DNA from: Amphritea sp.
GTDB lineage: Bacteria; Pseudomonadota; Gammaproteobacteria; Pseudomonadales; Nitrincolaceae
Direction of reading: 5' to 3'
Assembly: GCA_024679635.1 (NCBI GenBank)
Contig: JAIBDA010000029.1
Coordinates: 1-11,724, forward strand
DNA: 11,724 nucleotides
In this document: positions 1 to 10,022 of the stretch, piece by piece
Position numbering within the stretch: position 1 is the stretch's first letter
Layout of the letters: every line of letters begins with the position of its first letter
Program-made: the position numbers and the translations under genes
Notes under the pieces: model-generated
Told to the model about the DNA's origin: nothing
The model's database searches: none
The model's input: only the letters and a program-made list of their open reading frames with translations

Positions 1-741
1 AGCGCAGATCGTCAGGAATTCGTCAGCTTTCAGTGATGCGCCGCCAATCAGGCCGCCATCAATATCCTGTTGAGCCAAAAGCTCTACTGCATTTGCAGCA
101 TTCATACTACCGCCATATAGAATCGACAGATTTTCAGCTATTTTTGCATCTTTTTCCGCAAGCTGAGCGCGAATCGCAGCATGCACTGCCTGCGCATCCT
201 CCGGCGTAGCCGTCAATCCGGTACCTATAGCCCAAACAGGCTCATACGCAACAACCGTTGAAGCGAAACCCTCAATACCGATCTGCTGCAACACCACATC
301 AATCTGCGAACTCACTACCGTCAAGGCATTTCCGGCTTCACGCTGTTCAAGCGTCTCACCGACACAAAGCACCGGAACCATACCAGCTTTAAGCGCCGCG
401 GCGACTTTTTCAGCCACTATCGCATCACTTTCACCAAAGATACTGCGTCGCTCAGAATGCCCTAAAATCACATACTCACAACCCAGATCTTGCAGCATTT
501 CCAGCGACCATTCACCGGTATATGCACCCTTCGGCTGCGCTGACACATTCTGCGCACCTACCGAAACAGGGGCATCAGCTGTCTGAGCCACAACCTGAGA
601 CAGGTAGACTGCAGGTGGACAAACCAGCGTCACCAAGCCGTCGATATTTATCGCACCGCCAGTGATATTTTCCAGCAAAGTCTTAATAGACTCACTGGTA
701 CCGTTCATTTTCCAGTTTCCTGCAACAATCGTCTTACGCAT
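1..741 (-). CDS. tpiA: Triosephosphate isomerase, 3' end cut by window edge
   Basis: Glycolytic enzyme interconverting dihydroxyacetone phosphate and glyceraldehyde 3-phosphate in the cytoplasm. The visible 247 codons begin MRKTIVAGNWKMNGT and end ADEFLTICA at the window edge. The family is about 250 residues, so only a few codons are missing. Catalytic residues are in place: Asn9 and Lys11 in GNWKMN, His95 in ILGHSERR, and Glu167 in AYEPVWAIGTG. The phosphate-binding LYGGSMN segment is near the C-terminus. The ATG at 741 has an AGAGGG Shine-Dalgarno about 6 bases upstream. The gene follows glmM after an 85-bp gap that contains a plausible promoter, so it may be expressed both from that promoter and by read-through from glmM. 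In related genomes secG usually comes next, which is outside this window. Confidence 0.97.
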   Translation of the reverse strand, partial: MRKTIVAGNWKMNGTSESIKTLLENITGGAINIDGLVTLVCPPAVYLSQVVAQTADAPVSVGAQNVSAQPKGAYTGEWSLEMLQDLGCEYVILGHSERRSIFGESDAIVAEKVAAALKAGMVPVLCVGETLEQREAGNALTVVSSQIDVVLQQIGIEGFASTVVAYEPVWAIGTGLTATPEDAQAVHAAIRAQLAEKDAKIAENLSILYGGSMNAANAVELLAQQDIDGGLIGGASLKADEFLTICA

Positions 742-769
742 GAGCTTCCCTCTGTGCAAAGCGGCGCAC

Positions 770-798
770 ATAGTACCCAGTTTCCTGATTATTTACAA
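770..798 (-). promoter_or_regulatory. Candidate sigma70 promoter for tpiA
   Basis: On the minus strand a -35 TTGTAA (793-798, 4/6 to TTGACA) is separated by exactly 17 bp from a -10 TACTAT (770-775, 4/6 to TATAAT). The predicted start is near 763, about 21 bases before the tpiA ATG. It lies in the 85-bp glmM-tpiA gap. This is consensus matching only. Moderate matches like this occur by chance, so confidence is modest. Confidence 0.4.
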
Positions 799-826
799 GC
801 TGATACAACTCAGCAGGCAAAAATTA

Positions 827-2161
827 TCACAGCGCTTGCTTAACTACTTCAGCAAGCTCTTTGCACAGGCTTTCAACCCATACCGCATCGTCACCTTCAA
901 TCATCACACGAACCAAGGGCTCGGTACCCGAAGGCCTTAGTAAAACCCGGCCACGATCACCAAGACGTGACTCTATATCCGCCACCGCTGCCTGTACTGC
1001 AGGCAATGAGATCACATCAATTTTCTCACTAAGACGCACATTAATCATCGTTTGCGGCATCTTTCCCATGGCTGACTTCAGTACATGCAACGAAGCTTCG
1101 GTATCGGCCATCGCTCGCAGAACCTGCAACGCTGCAACAATGCCATCGCCAGTAGAGATCAGATGGCGACAGATAAGATGCCCGGAAGACTCTCCACCCA
1201 AAAACCACTCTCTCTCTGCCAACTCAGTCATTACATATCGATCACCCACCTGAGCCCGCACAAAAGGAATCTCCGCCTGCTTAAGCCCTTGCTCCAGGCC
1301 AAAGTTACTCATCAGCGTGCCAACGACACCGCCTTTAAGCTGATTCTTACGCTGCATCTCCATTGCAATAATAAACAGCAGTTCATCGCCATCGACCGTC
1401 GCGCCCTTATGGTCGACCATAATCAATCGATCGCCATCGCCATCAAGCGCAATACCCAGATCAGCCTTCTCTGCAACCACTACCTTTTCAAGCAATCGAG
1501 TAGAGGTGGCACCACAATTCTCATTAATATTAATTCCGTCAGGTGATGAGGCGATCTCAATTACCTCAGCACCTAATTCCCGAAATACTTTCGGAGCAAT
1601 ATGATAGGTAGCGCCATTAGCGCAATCTACAGCAATTTTTAATCCCTTCAGCTGAAGGTCACCCGATACCGTACCTTTACAAAACTCGATGTAGCGCCCA
1701 GCGGCATCTTCGATACGACGAGCCTTACCCAACTCGGCAGCTTCCACCGTCGTCATTGCCATATCCATCTGCGCTTCAATAGCATGCTCTATATCATCTG
1801 GCAGCTTAGTCCCCTGTTCAGAGAAAAACTTAATCCCATTGTCGTAATATGGGTTATGGGACGCACTAATAACTATTCCTGCGTTACAGCGAAACGTCCG
1901 GGTCAGATAAGCAATAGCCGGCGTAGGCATAGGCCCCAGCAGTAACACATCAACACCCGCTGCAGACAGCCCCGCTTCCAGCGCCGACTCAAACATATAG
2001 CCCGATATCCGGGTGTCTTTGCCGATGATGATCTTACTTCTACCTTCTCGAGCAAATACCTTACCTGCAGCCCACCCTAGCTTGAGCATAAAGTCCGGCG
2101 TAATAGGCGCCTTACCTACCTTGCCACGAATACCGTCAGTACCAAAATATCGCTTAGTCAT
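827..2161 (-). CDS. glmM: Phosphoglucosamine mutase
   Basis: Converts glucosamine 6-phosphate to glucosamine 1-phosphate, the step before GlmU in making UDP-GlcNAc for peptidoglycan and LPS. The 444-residue protein has the usual family length and domain order. The N-terminus carries YFGTDGIRG (5-13). The active-site phosphoserine loop SASHNP is at 99-104, with Ser101 the phosphorylated residue (Ser102 in E. coli). The Mg2+ loop DGDGDR is at 240-245, the sugar-binding GGESSGH loop follows, and the phosphate-binding RPSGTEP is at 409-415. Its ATG overlaps the folP stop in ATGA, with GAGG seven bases upstream inside folP, so the two genes are probably translationally coupled. The folP-glmM order is the same as in E. 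coli and Pseudomonas. Confidence 0.98.
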   Translation of the reverse strand: MTKRYFGTDGIRGKVGKAPITPDFMLKLGWAAGKVFAREGRSKIIIGKDTRISGYMFESALEAGLSAAGVDVLLLGPMPTPAIAYLTRTFRCNAGIVISASHNPYYDNGIKFFSEQGTKLPDDIEHAIEAQMDMAMTTVEAAELGKARRIEDAAGRYIEFCKGTVSGDLQLKGLKIAVDCANGATYHIAPKVFRELGAEVIEIASSPDGININENCGATSTRLLEKVVVAEKADLGIALDGDGDRLIMVDHKGATVDGDELLFIIAMEMQRKNQLKGGVVGTLMSNFGLEQGLKQAEIPFVRAQVGDRYVMTELAEREWFLGGESSGHLICRHLISTGDGIVAALQVLRAMADTEASLHVLKSAMGKMPQTMINVRLSEKIDVISLPAVQAAVADIESRLGDRGRVLLRPSGTEPLVRVMIEGDDAVWVESLCKELAEVVKQAL

Positions 2162-3036
2162 TTTTTATCCTCATCCTGTACAGACTCCTTCAGCACCGCC
2201 TCAGCCATCCGAACCACATCCACTGTTTCTCTTACATCATGTACTCTGAAAATCTGCGCGCCTTGCTGAACCCCCAGAGCCACAGTAGCCAATCCCCCGG
2301 CAAGCCTTTGATCCACGGGGCGACCCAATACATGATCGATCATTGTTTTTCGGGAAGTCCCCACCAAGAGAGGCAACCCCATACTATGTAATCGGGCGAG
2401 ATTATTCAGCAGCCTCAGATTATGTTCTACCGTTTTACCAAAACCAAATCCAGGATCCAGAATAATTCGATCACTCCCAATGCCCGCATTATGACAAGCA
2501 CTCACCCGCTGTTTTAGAAAACAACTAACATCATCCAATACATCGACATACTCGGGCGCATCCTGCATGCTAGCCGGCCCCCCTTGCATATGCATTACAC
2601 AGACAGGTAAACCCGTTCCTGCAGCCGCCTCTAAAGCACCTTCACGCCCCAGCGCACGGACATCATTAATCAGCCCGGCCCCAAGCCTGCCAGCCTCAGC
2701 AATCAACTCTGGCGCGCTAGTATCAACCGAGATAATCACATCAATCTCAGCGTTGATCCGTTCTATTACCGGCAGCACACGATCCATCTCTTCCTGGAGC
2801 GAAACAGGCGTCGCGCCTGGTCGGGTAGATTCGCCACCTACATCGATAAAGGCAGCACCGTCTTCGACCATCTGCCGCGCCCTTGAAATGGCTTGGTCAA
2901 CACAAAGCACCCGTGATTCATACAGGGAACCACCATCCGAGAAGGAATCTGGCGTGACATTAACTATTCCCATCACTTGAGGACGACTCAGATCAAGGCG
3001 GCGGAAACCAAATTTATAGGCAGAAAAATCAGTCAC
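2158..3036 (-). CDS. folP: Dihydropteroate synthase
   Basis: Condenses p-aminobenzoate with 6-hydroxymethyl-dihydropterin pyrophosphate to give dihydropteroate in folate synthesis. It is the sulfonamide target. The 292-residue TIM-barrel protein shows all the family signatures: [16 protein letters not shown] (21-36, Asn26), GGESTRPG (67-74, the sulfa-resistance loop), SVDT (103-106), NDVR (124-127), MQGGP (150-154), DPGFGFGKT (194-202), GTSRK (226-230) and RVHDV (264-268). The start is GTG at 3036 with AGGAAG just upstream. No ATG fits the conserved N-terminus. The gene follows ftsH, but a strong terminator sits between them. It overlaps glmM by 4 bp. Confidence 0.97.
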   Translation of the reverse strand: MTDFSAYKFGFRRLDLSRPQVMGIVNVTPDSFSDGGSLYESRVLCVDQAISRARQMVEDGAAFIDVGGESTRPGATPVSLQEEMDRVLPVIERINAEIDVIISVDTSAPELIAEAGRLGAGLINDVRALGREGALEAAAGTGLPVCVMHMQGGPASMQDAPEYVDVLDDVSCFLKQRVSACHNAGIGSDRIILDPGFGFGKTVEHNLRLLNNLARLHSMGLPLLVGTSRKTMIDHVLGRPVDQRLAGGLATVALGVQQGAQIFRVHDVRETVDVVRMAEAVLKESVQDEDKK

Positions 3037-3060
3037 TTCACTTCCTGTCGAGAGCTAATA

Positions 3061-3090
3061 TTAAAAAAGGCCGGTCAGGGACCGGCCTTA
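3061..3090 (-). terminator. Intrinsic terminator between ftsH and folP
   Basis: A perfect 10-bp inverted repeat (AAGGCCGGTC, 3067-3076, and its complement at 3080-3089) has a 3-base loop and is followed on the minus strand by six T (3068-3063). It starts 20 bp past the ftsH stop and ends 24 bp before the folP GTG. It therefore lies inside what is otherwise a tightly packed same-strand gene run. Confidence 0.85.
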
Positions 3091-3109
3091 TGGCATTGAG
3101 CTTATCAGA

Positions 3110-5089
3110 TCAGTGCAGATTCTGGTCCGGAGAATCTGAATCTTGATCAGATGCCGATCCATCAGCATCATCGTCATTCAGATCTTTTTCATCCAATTCA
3201 AAGTCGTCCTCATCCTTGGCTGCAGCAGCTTCATCCCGGGCCGCTCTGGAGTCAGATTCCTGCCATCCTTCCGGCGCAGAAACGGGCTTACGATCCATCA
3301 ACTCATCGATCTGAGCACTATCGATCGTTTCATATTTCATCAATGCCTGAGTCATCGTCTCCAGAATATCTCGGTTATCTTCAAGCATCTTAGCCGCATT
3401 GCCGTAGCACTCGTCGATAATCTTGCGGGTCTCTGTATCAATCTTACGCTGAATCTCTTCAGACATCGGCTTTACACCCTGACCGTAACCACGATTGAAC
3501 GGATCCTGCTCTTCATCATCATACAACAGCGGCCCCATCTCTTCAGACAGACCCCACCGCGCTACCATATTACGCGCCAGACTAGTGGCCCGCTGAATAT
3601 CATTAGATGCACCTGTGGTAACGCCATCTTTACCCAGCGTCATCTCCTCAGCGATTCGGCCACCATAGAGACTACAAATATTAGAGATAAGCATCTTACG
3701 GCTATGGCTGTATCTATCCTCTTCAGGCAGGAACATAGTCACACCCAGTGCCCGTCCGCGGGGGATAATAGAAACTTTATAGACTGGGTCATGTTCTGGC
3801 ATCAGACGACCAACAATCGCATGACCTGATTCATGGTAAGCCGTATTCAAGCGTTCCTCATAAGACATAACCATCGATTTACGCTCTGCGCCCATCATGA
3901 TTTTATCTTTAGCCCGCTCGAACTGCTCCATGCCAACGGTACGCTTGCTAGACCGCGCAGCGAAGAGCGCAGCTTCGTTTACCAGGTTTGCCAGATCGGC
4001 ACCTGAGAAGCCAGGAGTACCACGCGCAATGAGATCAGGTTTGACATCGTCACCCAATGGCACTTTACGCATATGCACTTTAAGAATTTTTTCACGACCG
4101 CGAATATCAGGCAGACCTACATGCACCTGTCGGTCAAAACGCCCCGGACGTAACAATGCCGGATCCAGCACATCAGGACGGTTAGTCGCAGCAATAACGA
4201 TAACCCCTTCAGTACCTTCAAAGCCATCCATCTCAACCAGCAACTGGTTCAGAGTTTGTTCACGCTCATCATTGCCACCACCCATGCCAACACCACGGTG
4301 ACGGCCGACCGCATCGATCTCATCAATAAAGATAATACAAGGTGAATTTTTCTTTGCCTGCTCAAACATATCCCGGACACGGGATGCGCCGACACCGACA
4401 AACATCTCAACAAAGTCTGAACCGGAAATAGTAAAGAACGGTACTTTCGCTTCACCGGCAATCGCTTTCGCCAGCAAGGTTTTACCGGTACCCGGATTAC
4501 CTGACATCAGCACTCCGCGAGGAATATGACCACCCAGCCTCTGAAACTTTCCGGGATCCCGGAGGTAATCAACCAGTTCTTTAACTTCTTCTTTCGCCTC
4601 TTCAACACCGGCAACATCATCAAAGGTCGTCTTAATCTGGTCCTCACCCATCATTCGGGCCTTGGACTTACCAAAGGACATGGGACCGCCTTTACCACCG
4701 CCGCCTCCCTGCATCTGACGCATAAAGAACATAAAGATGGCAAGGATGATCAGAATCGGGAAACTGGCAACCAGCAACTGAGTCCAAACACTCTGCTTCT
4801 CAGGCTGTTTACCCTCAATCTGCACTTTATGGTTATACAGATCATCGACCAGCTTAGGATCCTGTAACGCCGGACGCACTGTTTCAAAGCGCTCGCCGTT
4901 AATCCGCTCACCCTCAATGGTGTAACCTTCAATAACAACCCGGCGAACCTGATCCTCTTTTACTGCGCTGATAAACTCAGAGTAAGTAAGCGTTTGCGAG
5001 GAGCTTTCGCTATTAAAATTGTTAAAAACGGTCAACAGCACTGCTGCGATGACCAGCCACAGTACTAGATTCTTAGCCATATCGTTCAA
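3110..5089 (-). CDS. ftsH: ATP-dependent zinc metalloprotease FtsH
   Basis: Inner-membrane AAA+ protease that degrades misfolded membrane proteins and regulatory substrates. In E. coli these include LpxC and sigma32. The 659 residues run in the family order. TM1 is at about 8-24, followed by a periplasmic domain to about 102. TM2 is at about 105-123, followed by [14 protein letters not shown]. Walker A GNPGTGKT is at 197-204 and Walker B IIFIDEID at 252-259. The second region of homology with arginine fingers is near 304-320. The zinc motif HESGH is at 419-423, with Asp497 in TGASND as the probable third ligand. The last 45 or so residues are a strongly acidic tail. TTG at 5089 is taken as start because AGAGGG lies 7 bases upstream. 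The ATG at 5080 (Met4) would be 16 bases from it. The N-terminus NDMAKNL matches the E. coli form SDMAKNL. Confidence 0.98.
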   Translation of the reverse strand: MNDMAKNLVLWLVIAAVLLTVFNNFNSESSSQTLTYSEFISAVKEDQVRRVVIEGYTIEGERINGERFETVRPALQDPKLVDDLYNHKVQIEGKQPEKQSVWTQLLVASFPILIILAIFMFFMRQMQGGGGGKGGPMSFGKSKARMMGEDQIKTTFDDVAGVEEAKEEVKELVDYLRDPGKFQRLGGHIPRGVLMSGNPGTGKTLLAKAIAGEAKVPFFTISGSDFVEMFVGVGASRVRDMFEQAKKNSPCIIFIDEIDAVGRHRGVGMGGGNDEREQTLNQLLVEMDGFEGTEGVIVIAATNRPDVLDPALLRPGRFDRQVHVGLPDIRGREKILKVHMRKVPLGDDVKPDLIARGTPGFSGADLANLVNEAALFAARSSKRTVGMEQFERAKDKIMMGAERKSMVMSYEERLNTAYHESGHAIVGRLMPEHDPVYKVSIIPRGRALGVTMFLPEEDRYSHSRKMLISNICSLYGGRIAEEMTLGKDGVTTGASNDIQRATSLARNMVARWGLSEEMGPLLYDDEEQDPFNRGYGQGVKPMSEEIQRKIDTETRKIIDECYGNAAKMLEDNRDILETMTQALMKYETIDSAQIDELMDRKPVSAPEGWQESDSRAARDEAAAAKDEDDFELDEKDLNDDDADGSASDQDSDSPDQNLH

Positions 5090-5102
5090 AGGAAAACCCT
5101 CT
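5087..5102 (-). promoter_or_regulatory. Shine-Dalgarno and TTG start of ftsH
   Basis: On the minus strand AGAGGG (5102-5097) is followed by 7 bases and then TTG (5089-5087). The next in-frame ATG lies three codons on and has no Shine-Dalgarno at a usable distance. This favours TTG initiation. From memory, the E. coli ftsH start has the same uncertainty between Met1 and Met4. Confidence 0.6.
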
Positions 5103-5169
5103 GTTCTCTCAAAATTAATGTCCGTCGGAAAACAAACAAAAGTACATTACTTAACCCGTAATAACTATA

Positions 5170-5790
5170 TCAAGGACGAAAATTTCGTCCAATAAGATAA
5201 ACCTCTCGCGAACGAGCCCGAGATGAATCGGGTTTACGGCTATATACCTTAGTAAAGCTACTGCGCATATCGTTCATATATTCGTCAAAACCTTCGCCCT
5301 GGAAAACCTTAGCAACAAAGTCACCACCCGGACGCAACACCTGACGAGCCATATCTAATGCCAGCTCAACCAGATACATAGCAACTGGCTGATCTACAGC
5401 ATTCATACCACTCATATTGGGGGCCATATCAGAAATTACAAGGTCTGCCAGATCATTACCTAAGGTTTCCAGTATCTGATTCAGCACAGATTCCTCTGTA
5501 AAGTCCCCCTGAATAAACTGAACGCCAGGCAAAGGGTCCATGGACAGTATATCCGATGCGACCACTCTGCCATCATCGCCGACCAGTTCAGCCGCTACCT
5601 GAGACCAGCCACCCGGGGCTGCACCAAGATCCACCAACGTCATACCAGGACGAATCAGCTTGTCTTTATCGTTCAACTCCAACAGTTTAAAACTGGCCCG
5701 GGAGCGGTATCCCAGCTCTTTCGCTTTTTTTACATACTGATCGTCGAAGTGTTCTTGCAGCCAACGACCGCTGCTTTTTGATCTTGCCAC
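5170..5790 (-). CDS. rlmE: 23S rRNA 2'-O-methyltransferase (U2552)
   Basis: RlmE (RrmJ/FtsJ) uses S-adenosylmethionine to methylate the ribose of U2552 in 23S rRNA during late 50S assembly. The SAM motif is [12 protein letters not shown]. The catalytic tetrad is Lys39, Asp125, Lys165 and Glu200, counted from the longer start at 5802. These sit in [27 protein letters not shown] and RSREVYL. I prefer the GTG at 5790 (206 residues, [10 protein letters not shown]). It aligns with the Pseudomonas N-terminus MARSK and has GGGG at Shine-Dalgarno distance. The upstream ATG at 5802 (210 residues) has no Shine-Dalgarno. The gene lies 80 bp upstream of ftsH on the same strand and diverges from yhbY, the same order as in E. 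coli. Confidence 0.96.
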   Translation of the reverse strand: MARSKSSGRWLQEHFDDQYVKKAKELGYRSRASFKLLELNDKDKLIRPGMTLVDLGAAPGGWSQVAAELVGDDGRVVASDILSMDPLPGVQFIQGDFTEESVLNQILETLGNDLADLVISDMAPNMSGMNAVDQPVAMYLVELALDMARQVLRPGGDFVAKVFQGEGFDEYMNDMRSSFTKVYSRKPDSSRARSREVYLIGRNFRP

Positions 5791-5832
5791 CCATGACCCC
5801 ATTCGGAATTTGAGTTAATGCCTACTTTCTGC

Positions 5833-5862
5833 ACCACAACTCAGGTAAAATCTATCTATTAT
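5833..5862 (+). promoter_or_regulatory. Candidate yhbY promoter
   Basis: The -10 candidate TATTAT (5857-5862, 5/6 to consensus) predicts a start near 5869. The -35 is poor: ACCACA at 5833-5838 matches 3/6 with an 18-bp spacer. The predicted start coincides with the first base of the hairpin at 5869-5885, which adds some weight. No clear promoter for the divergent rlmE could be picked out on the other strand. Confidence 0.3.
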
Positions 5863-5868
5863 GAAACC

Positions 5869-5885
5869 GAGCGGATCTGCCGCTC
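5869..5885 (+). promoter_or_regulatory. Inverted repeat in the yhbY-rlmE divergent region
   Basis: GAGCGG-ATCTG-CCGCTC is a perfect 6-bp inverted repeat with a 5-base spacer, 28 bp before the yhbY ATG. In RNA it would be a stable stem-loop in the yhbY leader, possibly right at the 5' end. As DNA it could be an operator shared by the two divergent genes. Confidence 0.4.
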
Positions 5886-5913
5886 CAATATTATCAAAGG
5901 CAAGTATTTTAGT

Positions 5914-6216
5914 ATGAGCTTAACCTCTACGCAAAAGAAGCAGTTCCGGACCATCGGCCACAAGCTGAATCCTATCATTACCGTTGCCGGAAACGGCCTC
6001 AGCGAAAACATTCTACTCGAAGCTGACCGGGCACTGGAAGACCACGAGCTGATCAAAGTTAAATTCGCCGTAGGTGATCGGGATGCAAAGAAACAACTGA
6101 TCACAGAAATGGCCAAGATCGTTGAAGCCCTGATCGTTCAGGAGATTGGTAACGTAGCGCTGTTCTACCGCGCCGCGAAAAGTCCAGACCCTAAACTGTC
6201 TAACCTGCTGCGCTAA
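5914..6216 (+). CDS. yhbY: Ribosome assembly RNA-binding protein YhbY (CRM domain)
   Basis: Small KH-like CRS1-YhbY (CRM) domain protein that associates with pre-50S particles. It is 100 residues, against 97 in E. coli, and begins MSLTSTQKKQFRTIGHKLNP. The family loop reads AGNGLSE (25-31), where E. coli has GSNGLTE, followed by the conserved ALEDHELIKVKFA. The frame is open back to 5818, but the upstream 32 codons do not resemble the family and overlap the promoter region, so the ATG at 5914 is chosen. AAAGG at 5896-5900 is rather far (13 bases) to be an ideal Shine-Dalgarno. It is the only plus-strand gene here, divergent from rlmE and convergent with greA. Confidence 0.95.
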   Translation: MSLTSTQKKQFRTIGHKLNPIITVAGNGLSENILLEADRALEDHELIKVKFAVGDRDAKKQLITEMAKIVEALIVQEIGNVALFYRAAKSPDPKLSNLLR

Positions 6217-6248
6217 TTCGCCTCAACGTACTAACAAAAAGCACCAAC

Positions 6249-6276
6249 AAAAAAACCGCCCAGTGGCGGTTTTTTT
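6249..6276. terminator. Bidirectional terminator between yhbY and greA
   Basis: Seven A, CCGCC, loop CAGT, GGCGG, seven T: a perfect 12-bp stem with a 4-base loop. It has a T run on both strands. It is centred in the 72-bp gap between the convergent stop codons, 32 bp past yhbY and 12 bp past greA, so it can end both transcripts. Confidence 0.92.
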
Positions 6277-6288
6277 ATTCCGGCAAAA

Positions 6289-6765
6289 TCAGATATGAAA
6301 TACCTGATCGACCTCGTATTCAACCCCGCCATTAGGCGTCTGCACTACCGCAACATCACCCTCTTCTTTACCAATCAGAGCCCTGGCAATCGGAGAGCTG
6401 ATAGATATCTTGCCACTCTTGATATCCGCCTCATCATCACCCACGATCTGATACCGAACCGTCGCATCAGTGTCTAGGTTAATAATTTCTACAGTGGTAC
6501 CAAAAATAACCTTCCCGGTATGCGGAATCTGCGTAACATCGATCACCTGAACAGAGCCCAGCTTGCCTTCAAGCTCTTGAATACGGCCCTCAATAAAACC
6601 TTGCTGCTCACGGGCAGCATGGTACTCAGCATTTTCTTTCAGATCGCCGTGCTCACGAGCTTCAGCAATGGATGCGATAACGACAGGGCGCTGAACGGTT
6701 TTAAGGTCGTCTAACTCCTCACGTAATGTTTTCTCACCCAGAACAGTCATTGGGAATTTTTGCAT
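6289..6765 (-). CDS. greA: Transcription elongation factor GreA
   Basis: GreA enters the RNA polymerase secondary channel and stimulates cleavage of backtracked RNA. At 158 residues it equals the E. coli length. The N-terminal coiled coil (about 1-75) carries the tip residues Asp41 and Glu44 in [20 protein letters not shown], which position the second Mg2+. The C-terminal FKBP-like domain contains [10 protein letters not shown] and [14 protein letters not shown]. The ATG at 6765 is 12 bp after carB, and its Shine-Dalgarno (GAGGAG) overlaps the carB TGA. It therefore belongs to the carAB transcript and is probably coupled to carB translation. The same carB-greA linkage occurs in Pseudomonas. 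Confidence 0.98.
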   Translation of the reverse strand: MQKFPMTVLGEKTLREELDDLKTVQRPVVIASIAEAREHGDLKENAEYHAAREQQGFIEGRIQELEGKLGSVQVIDVTQIPHTGKVIFGTTVEIINLDTDATVRYQIVGDDEADIKSGKISISSPIARALIGKEEGDVAVVQTPNGGVEYEVDQVFHI

Positions 6766-6777
6766 TTTCTATGCTCC

Positions 6778-9700
6778 TCAGTGCAGGTCTTGCAGACGAC
6801 GAACAACTTTCTCTTCACCGTACTGCATCGCCATAATCATGGCTTCGGCGCCAGCCAGCGTAGTGCTATATGGCACTTTATGCTGCAATGCTGAGCGACG
6901 AATCTCTGCAGAGTCAGCGATCGCCTTACGACCTTCAGTAGTATTTATAACATAGACAATCTCATCGTTTTTAAGCATATCGACGATATTAGGACGACCT
7001 TCCGTTACCTTGTTAACCACCTGAACGTCGAGACCTTCAGCGGCAAGCAATGCTGCGGTACCGCGAGTCGCAACCAGCGTAAAGCCCAGGCCTACGAGAT
7101 CACGAGCAACGGGCAATACGTTCTGCTTATCCACTTCACGCACAGAGATAAAGGCTTGACCGGTAGCAGGCATCTTCTCGCCAGCACCCATCTGTGCCTT
7201 CATAAAGGCTTCACCAAAAGTTTCACCCACACCCATAACTTCACCGGTAGACTTCATTTCAGGCGACAGGATAGGGTCAACACCCTGGAATTTATTGAAC
7301 GGGAAGACCGCTTCTTTAACGTTGAACAGCGTTGGTACAATCTCTTCTGTAAAACCGATCTCTTGTAACGTTTTACCGGTCATCACCTGAGCACCAATCT
7401 TAGCCAGGGAAACGCCAATACACTTAGAAACAAACGGCACAGTCCGGGAGGCACGCGGATTTACCTCAATAACGTAAACCTCGCCATCCTGGTAAGCCAG
7501 CTGAGTATTCATCAGCCCCACTACACCCAGCTCCAGCGCCATCTTGCGCACCATATCACGCATTTCATTTTGCAGATCTTCTGCAAGACTGTATGGCGGC
7601 AGAGAACATGCAGAATCACCGGAGTGAACACCCGCCTGCTCGATATGCTGCATGATCGCACCGATCACGACAGTTTTACCATCGGATACCGCATCAATAT
7701 CGACTTCAATAGCAGCATTCAGGAAGTGATCCAGGAGCACAGGCGCATCATGTGAAACCTGCACCGCAGTCGTCATGTACTTACGTAGCTCGGACTCTTT
7801 GTAGACAATCTCCATTGCCCGGCCACCCAATACATAAGATGGACGTACAACTAGCGGATATCCTAGCTTTTCAGCTTCAATAATCGCTTCTTCCAATGAA
7901 CGAACGGTAGCGTTCTCTGGCTGCTTCAAACCAAGACGTTTAAGCATCTGCTGGAACTGTTCACGATCTTCCGCACGGTCAATCGCCTCAGGCGAAGTAC
8001 CAATGATTGGCACACCAGCCTGCTCCAACGCTAGCGCCAGTTTCAGAGGAGTCTGGCCACCGTATTGTACGATAACACCCTTAGGCTTCTCGACATGTAC
8101 GATCTCTAGAACATCTTCCAATGTAATCGATTCGAAGTAGAGGCGATCAGAAGTATCGTAATCGGTTGATACTGTTTCAGGGTTGCAGTTAACCATAATG
8201 GTTTCAAAGCCATCTTCACGAGCGGCCAATGCTGCATGTACGCAGCAATAGTCAAACTCGATACCCTGTCCGATACGGTTAGGGCCTCCACCGATAACCA
8301 TGATCTTGTCACGGTCAGATGGGTTCGACTCACACTCTTCTTCATAGGTGGAGTACATATAAGCAGTATCAGTAGAAAACTCAGCAGCACAAGTATCAAC
8401 ACGCTTGTATACCGGACGAATATCCATTGAATGACGGCGTTTACGCACCTGCTTTTCAGACACACCCAGCAACGTAGCCAGACGAGCATCTGCAAAACCT
8501 TTTCGCTTCAGACGATAGAGCTTATCTTTATCCAGTTCAGACAAAGACATTTCAGAAATCAGCTGCTCGTCCTTTATAAGATCTTCAATCTGAACCAGAT
8601 ACCAGTGATCGATACCAGACAGTTCATAAAGCTCTTCAACAGACATACCCAGACGGAAAGCGTCACCAACATACCAGATTCGCTCAGCACCTGGCTGCTT
8701 CATCTCACGGACAATCTCGGCACGAGCATCTTCACTTTTAAGGTCAACAATTGGGTCAAAGCCAGTTGCACCCACTTCAAGGCCACGCAACGCTTTCTGC
8801 AGCGACTCCTGCTGAGTACGACCAATAGCCATCACCTCACCAACAGACTTCATCTGAGTTGTTAAACGGTCATTAGCCTGTGGGAATTTTTCAAACGTAA
8901 AACGAGGTATTTTAGTTACAACATAATCGATAGCCGGTTCAAATGATGCTGGAGTTGCACCACCGGTAATATCATTTTGCAGCTCGTCAAGGGTATAGCC
9001 GATCGCCAGCTTTGCCGCTACTTTAGCAATTGGGAAACCTGTCGCCTTTGAGGCCAACGCAGATGAACGGGATACCCGGGGATTCATCTCAATGATGACA
9101 AAACGCCCAGTTTCAGGACACTGCCCGAACTGTACATTCGAGCCACCGGTTTCAACACCGATCTCTCGCAGCACCGCCAGAGACGCATCACGCATCCACT
9201 GATACTCTTTGTCAGTCAGGGTCTGCGCAGGCGCAACGGTAATTGAATCGCCCGTATGCACTCCCATCGCATCGAAGTTTTCAATAGAACATATGATGAT
9301 GCAGTTATCGTGCTTGTCACGAACCACTTCCATCTCGTACTCTTTCCAGCCGATCAGGGATTCATCGATCAGTAGCTCACTGGTTGGCGACAAGTCCAGT
9401 CCACGTTCACAGATTTCGATAAATTCTTCTTTGTTATACGCGATACCACCACCGGTACCACCCATAGTGAATGATGGGCGAATAATCGACGGAAAGCCCA
9501 GCTGAGACTGAACCTGCAAAGCCTCTTCAAGACTATGAGCAATCGCCGCACGCGGACATTCCAGACCAATCGACTTCATCGCTTTATCAAAACGATCACG
9601 ATCTTCTGCTTTATCAATAGTGTCAGCATTAGCGCCGATCATCTCAACACCGAATTGCTCAAGAACACCTTCGCGTTCAAGATCCAGCGCGCAGTTTAGC

Positions 9701-9984
9701 GCAGTCTGGCCACCCATGGTTGGCAGCAGAGCATCCGGACGCTCTTGTTCAATGATCCTAGCAACAGTTTTCCATTGGATAGGCTCGATGTAAGTGGCAT
9801 CAGCCATCGACGGATCGGTCATTATGGTCGCTGGATTAGAGTTAACCAGAATAACGCGATAGCCCTCTTCTCGCAGAGCTTTACAGGCCTGGGCACCGGA
9901 ATAATCAAACTCACAGGCCTGACCGATAACGATAGGGCCCGCACCGAGGATTAGAATACTTTGTATGTCCGTACGTTTTGGCAT
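6778..9984 (-). CDS. carB: Carbamoyl-phosphate synthase large subunit
   Basis: Synthetase subunit that joins bicarbonate, ammonia delivered by CarA, and two ATP into carbamoyl phosphate. At 1068 residues it is close to E. coli (1073). Two homologous ATP-grasp halves are visible. The first starts [20 protein letters not shown], with Arg169 and GGTGGG (175-180). The second starts at about 556 with [15 protein letters not shown]. The C-terminal MGS-like allosteric domain keeps the residues that bind UMP, IMP or ornithine signals in E. coli: Lys in SVREVDK, the two Thr of VATRGTAA, Lys in NKVTEGRPN, and NTT. Feedback control by pyrimidines is therefore probably retained. The start codon is ATG with a weak Shine-Dalgarno. 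It lies 89 bp after carA, with a strong hairpin in the gap. Confidence 0.98.
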   Translation of the reverse strand: MPKRTDIQSILILGAGPIVIGQACEFDYSGAQACKALREEGYRVILVNSNPATIMTDPSMADATYIEPIQWKTVARIIEQERPDALLPTMGGQTALNCALDLEREGVLEQFGVEMIGANADTIDKAEDRDRFDKAMKSIGLECPRAAIAHSLEEALQVQSQLGFPSIIRPSFTMGGTGGGIAYNKEEFIEICERGLDLSPTSELLIDESLIGWKEYEMEVVRDKHDNCIIICSIENFDAMGVHTGDSITVAPAQTLTDKEYQWMRDASLAVLREIGVETGGSNVQFGQCPETGRFVIIEMNPRVSRSSALASKATGFPIAKVAAKLAIGYTLDELQNDITGGATPASFEPAIDYVVTKIPRFTFEKFPQANDRLTTQMKSVGEVMAIGRTQQESLQKALRGLEVGATGFDPIVDLKSEDARAEIVREMKQPGAERIWYVGDAFRLGMSVEELYELSGIDHWYLVQIEDLIKDEQLISEMSLSELDKDKLYRLKRKGFADARLATLLGVSEKQVRKRRHSMDIRPVYKRVDTCAAEFSTDTAYMYSTYEEECESNPSDRDKIMVIGGGPNRIGQGIEFDYCCVHAALAAREDGFETIMVNCNPETVSTDYDTSDRLYFESITLEDVLEIVHVEKPKGVIVQYGGQTPLKLALALEQAGVPIIGTSPEAIDRAEDREQFQQMLKRLGLKQPENATVRSLEEAIIEAEKLGYPLVVRPSYVLGGRAMEIVYKESELRKYMTTAVQVSHDAPVLLDHFLNAAIEVDIDAVSDGKTVVIGAIMQHIEQAGVHSGDSACSLPPYSLAEDLQNEMRDMVRKMALELGVVGLMNTQLAYQDGEVYVIEVNPRASRTVPFVSKCIGVSLAKIGAQVMTGKTLQEIGFTEEIVPTLFNVKEAVFPFNKFQGVDPILSPEMKSTGEVMGVGETFGEAFMKAQMGAGEKMPATGQAFISVREVDKQNVLPVARDLVGLGFTLVATRGTAALLAAEGLDVQVVNKVTEGRPNIVDMLKNDEIVYVINTTEGRKAIADSAEIRRSALQHKVPYSTTLAGAEAMIMAMQYGEEKVVRRLQDLH

Positions 9985-10022
9985 GTGTAAATAACCGATC
10001 GAAAATATAATTCTTTAAACAC

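Noticed and set aside
662..940. Plus-strand open frame across the tpiA-glmM gap
   Set aside because: It is antisense to two firmly identified genes, with no family resemblance and no ribosome site. The other plus-strand frames inside glmM, folP, ftsH, carB and carA were dropped for the same reason.
5090..5169. Heat-shock (sigma32) promoter for ftsH
   Set aside because: No CTTGAAA or CCCCAT-type elements were found in the 80-bp gap, and sigma70 matches there are weak.
5174..5190. Palindrome GGACGAAAATTTCGTCC
   Set aside because: It lies within the last codons of rlmE (encoding NFRP), has no T run suited to termination, and could be a by-product of the coding sequence.
5818..5913. Upstream extension of yhbY to a 132-residue form
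   Set aside because: The extra residues do not resemble the YhbY family, and the stretch contains the probable promoter and leader hairpin.
9985..10022. Internal promoter for carB
   Set aside because: TATATT is present, but the sequence 17 bp upstream is GC-rich and unlike TTGACA.
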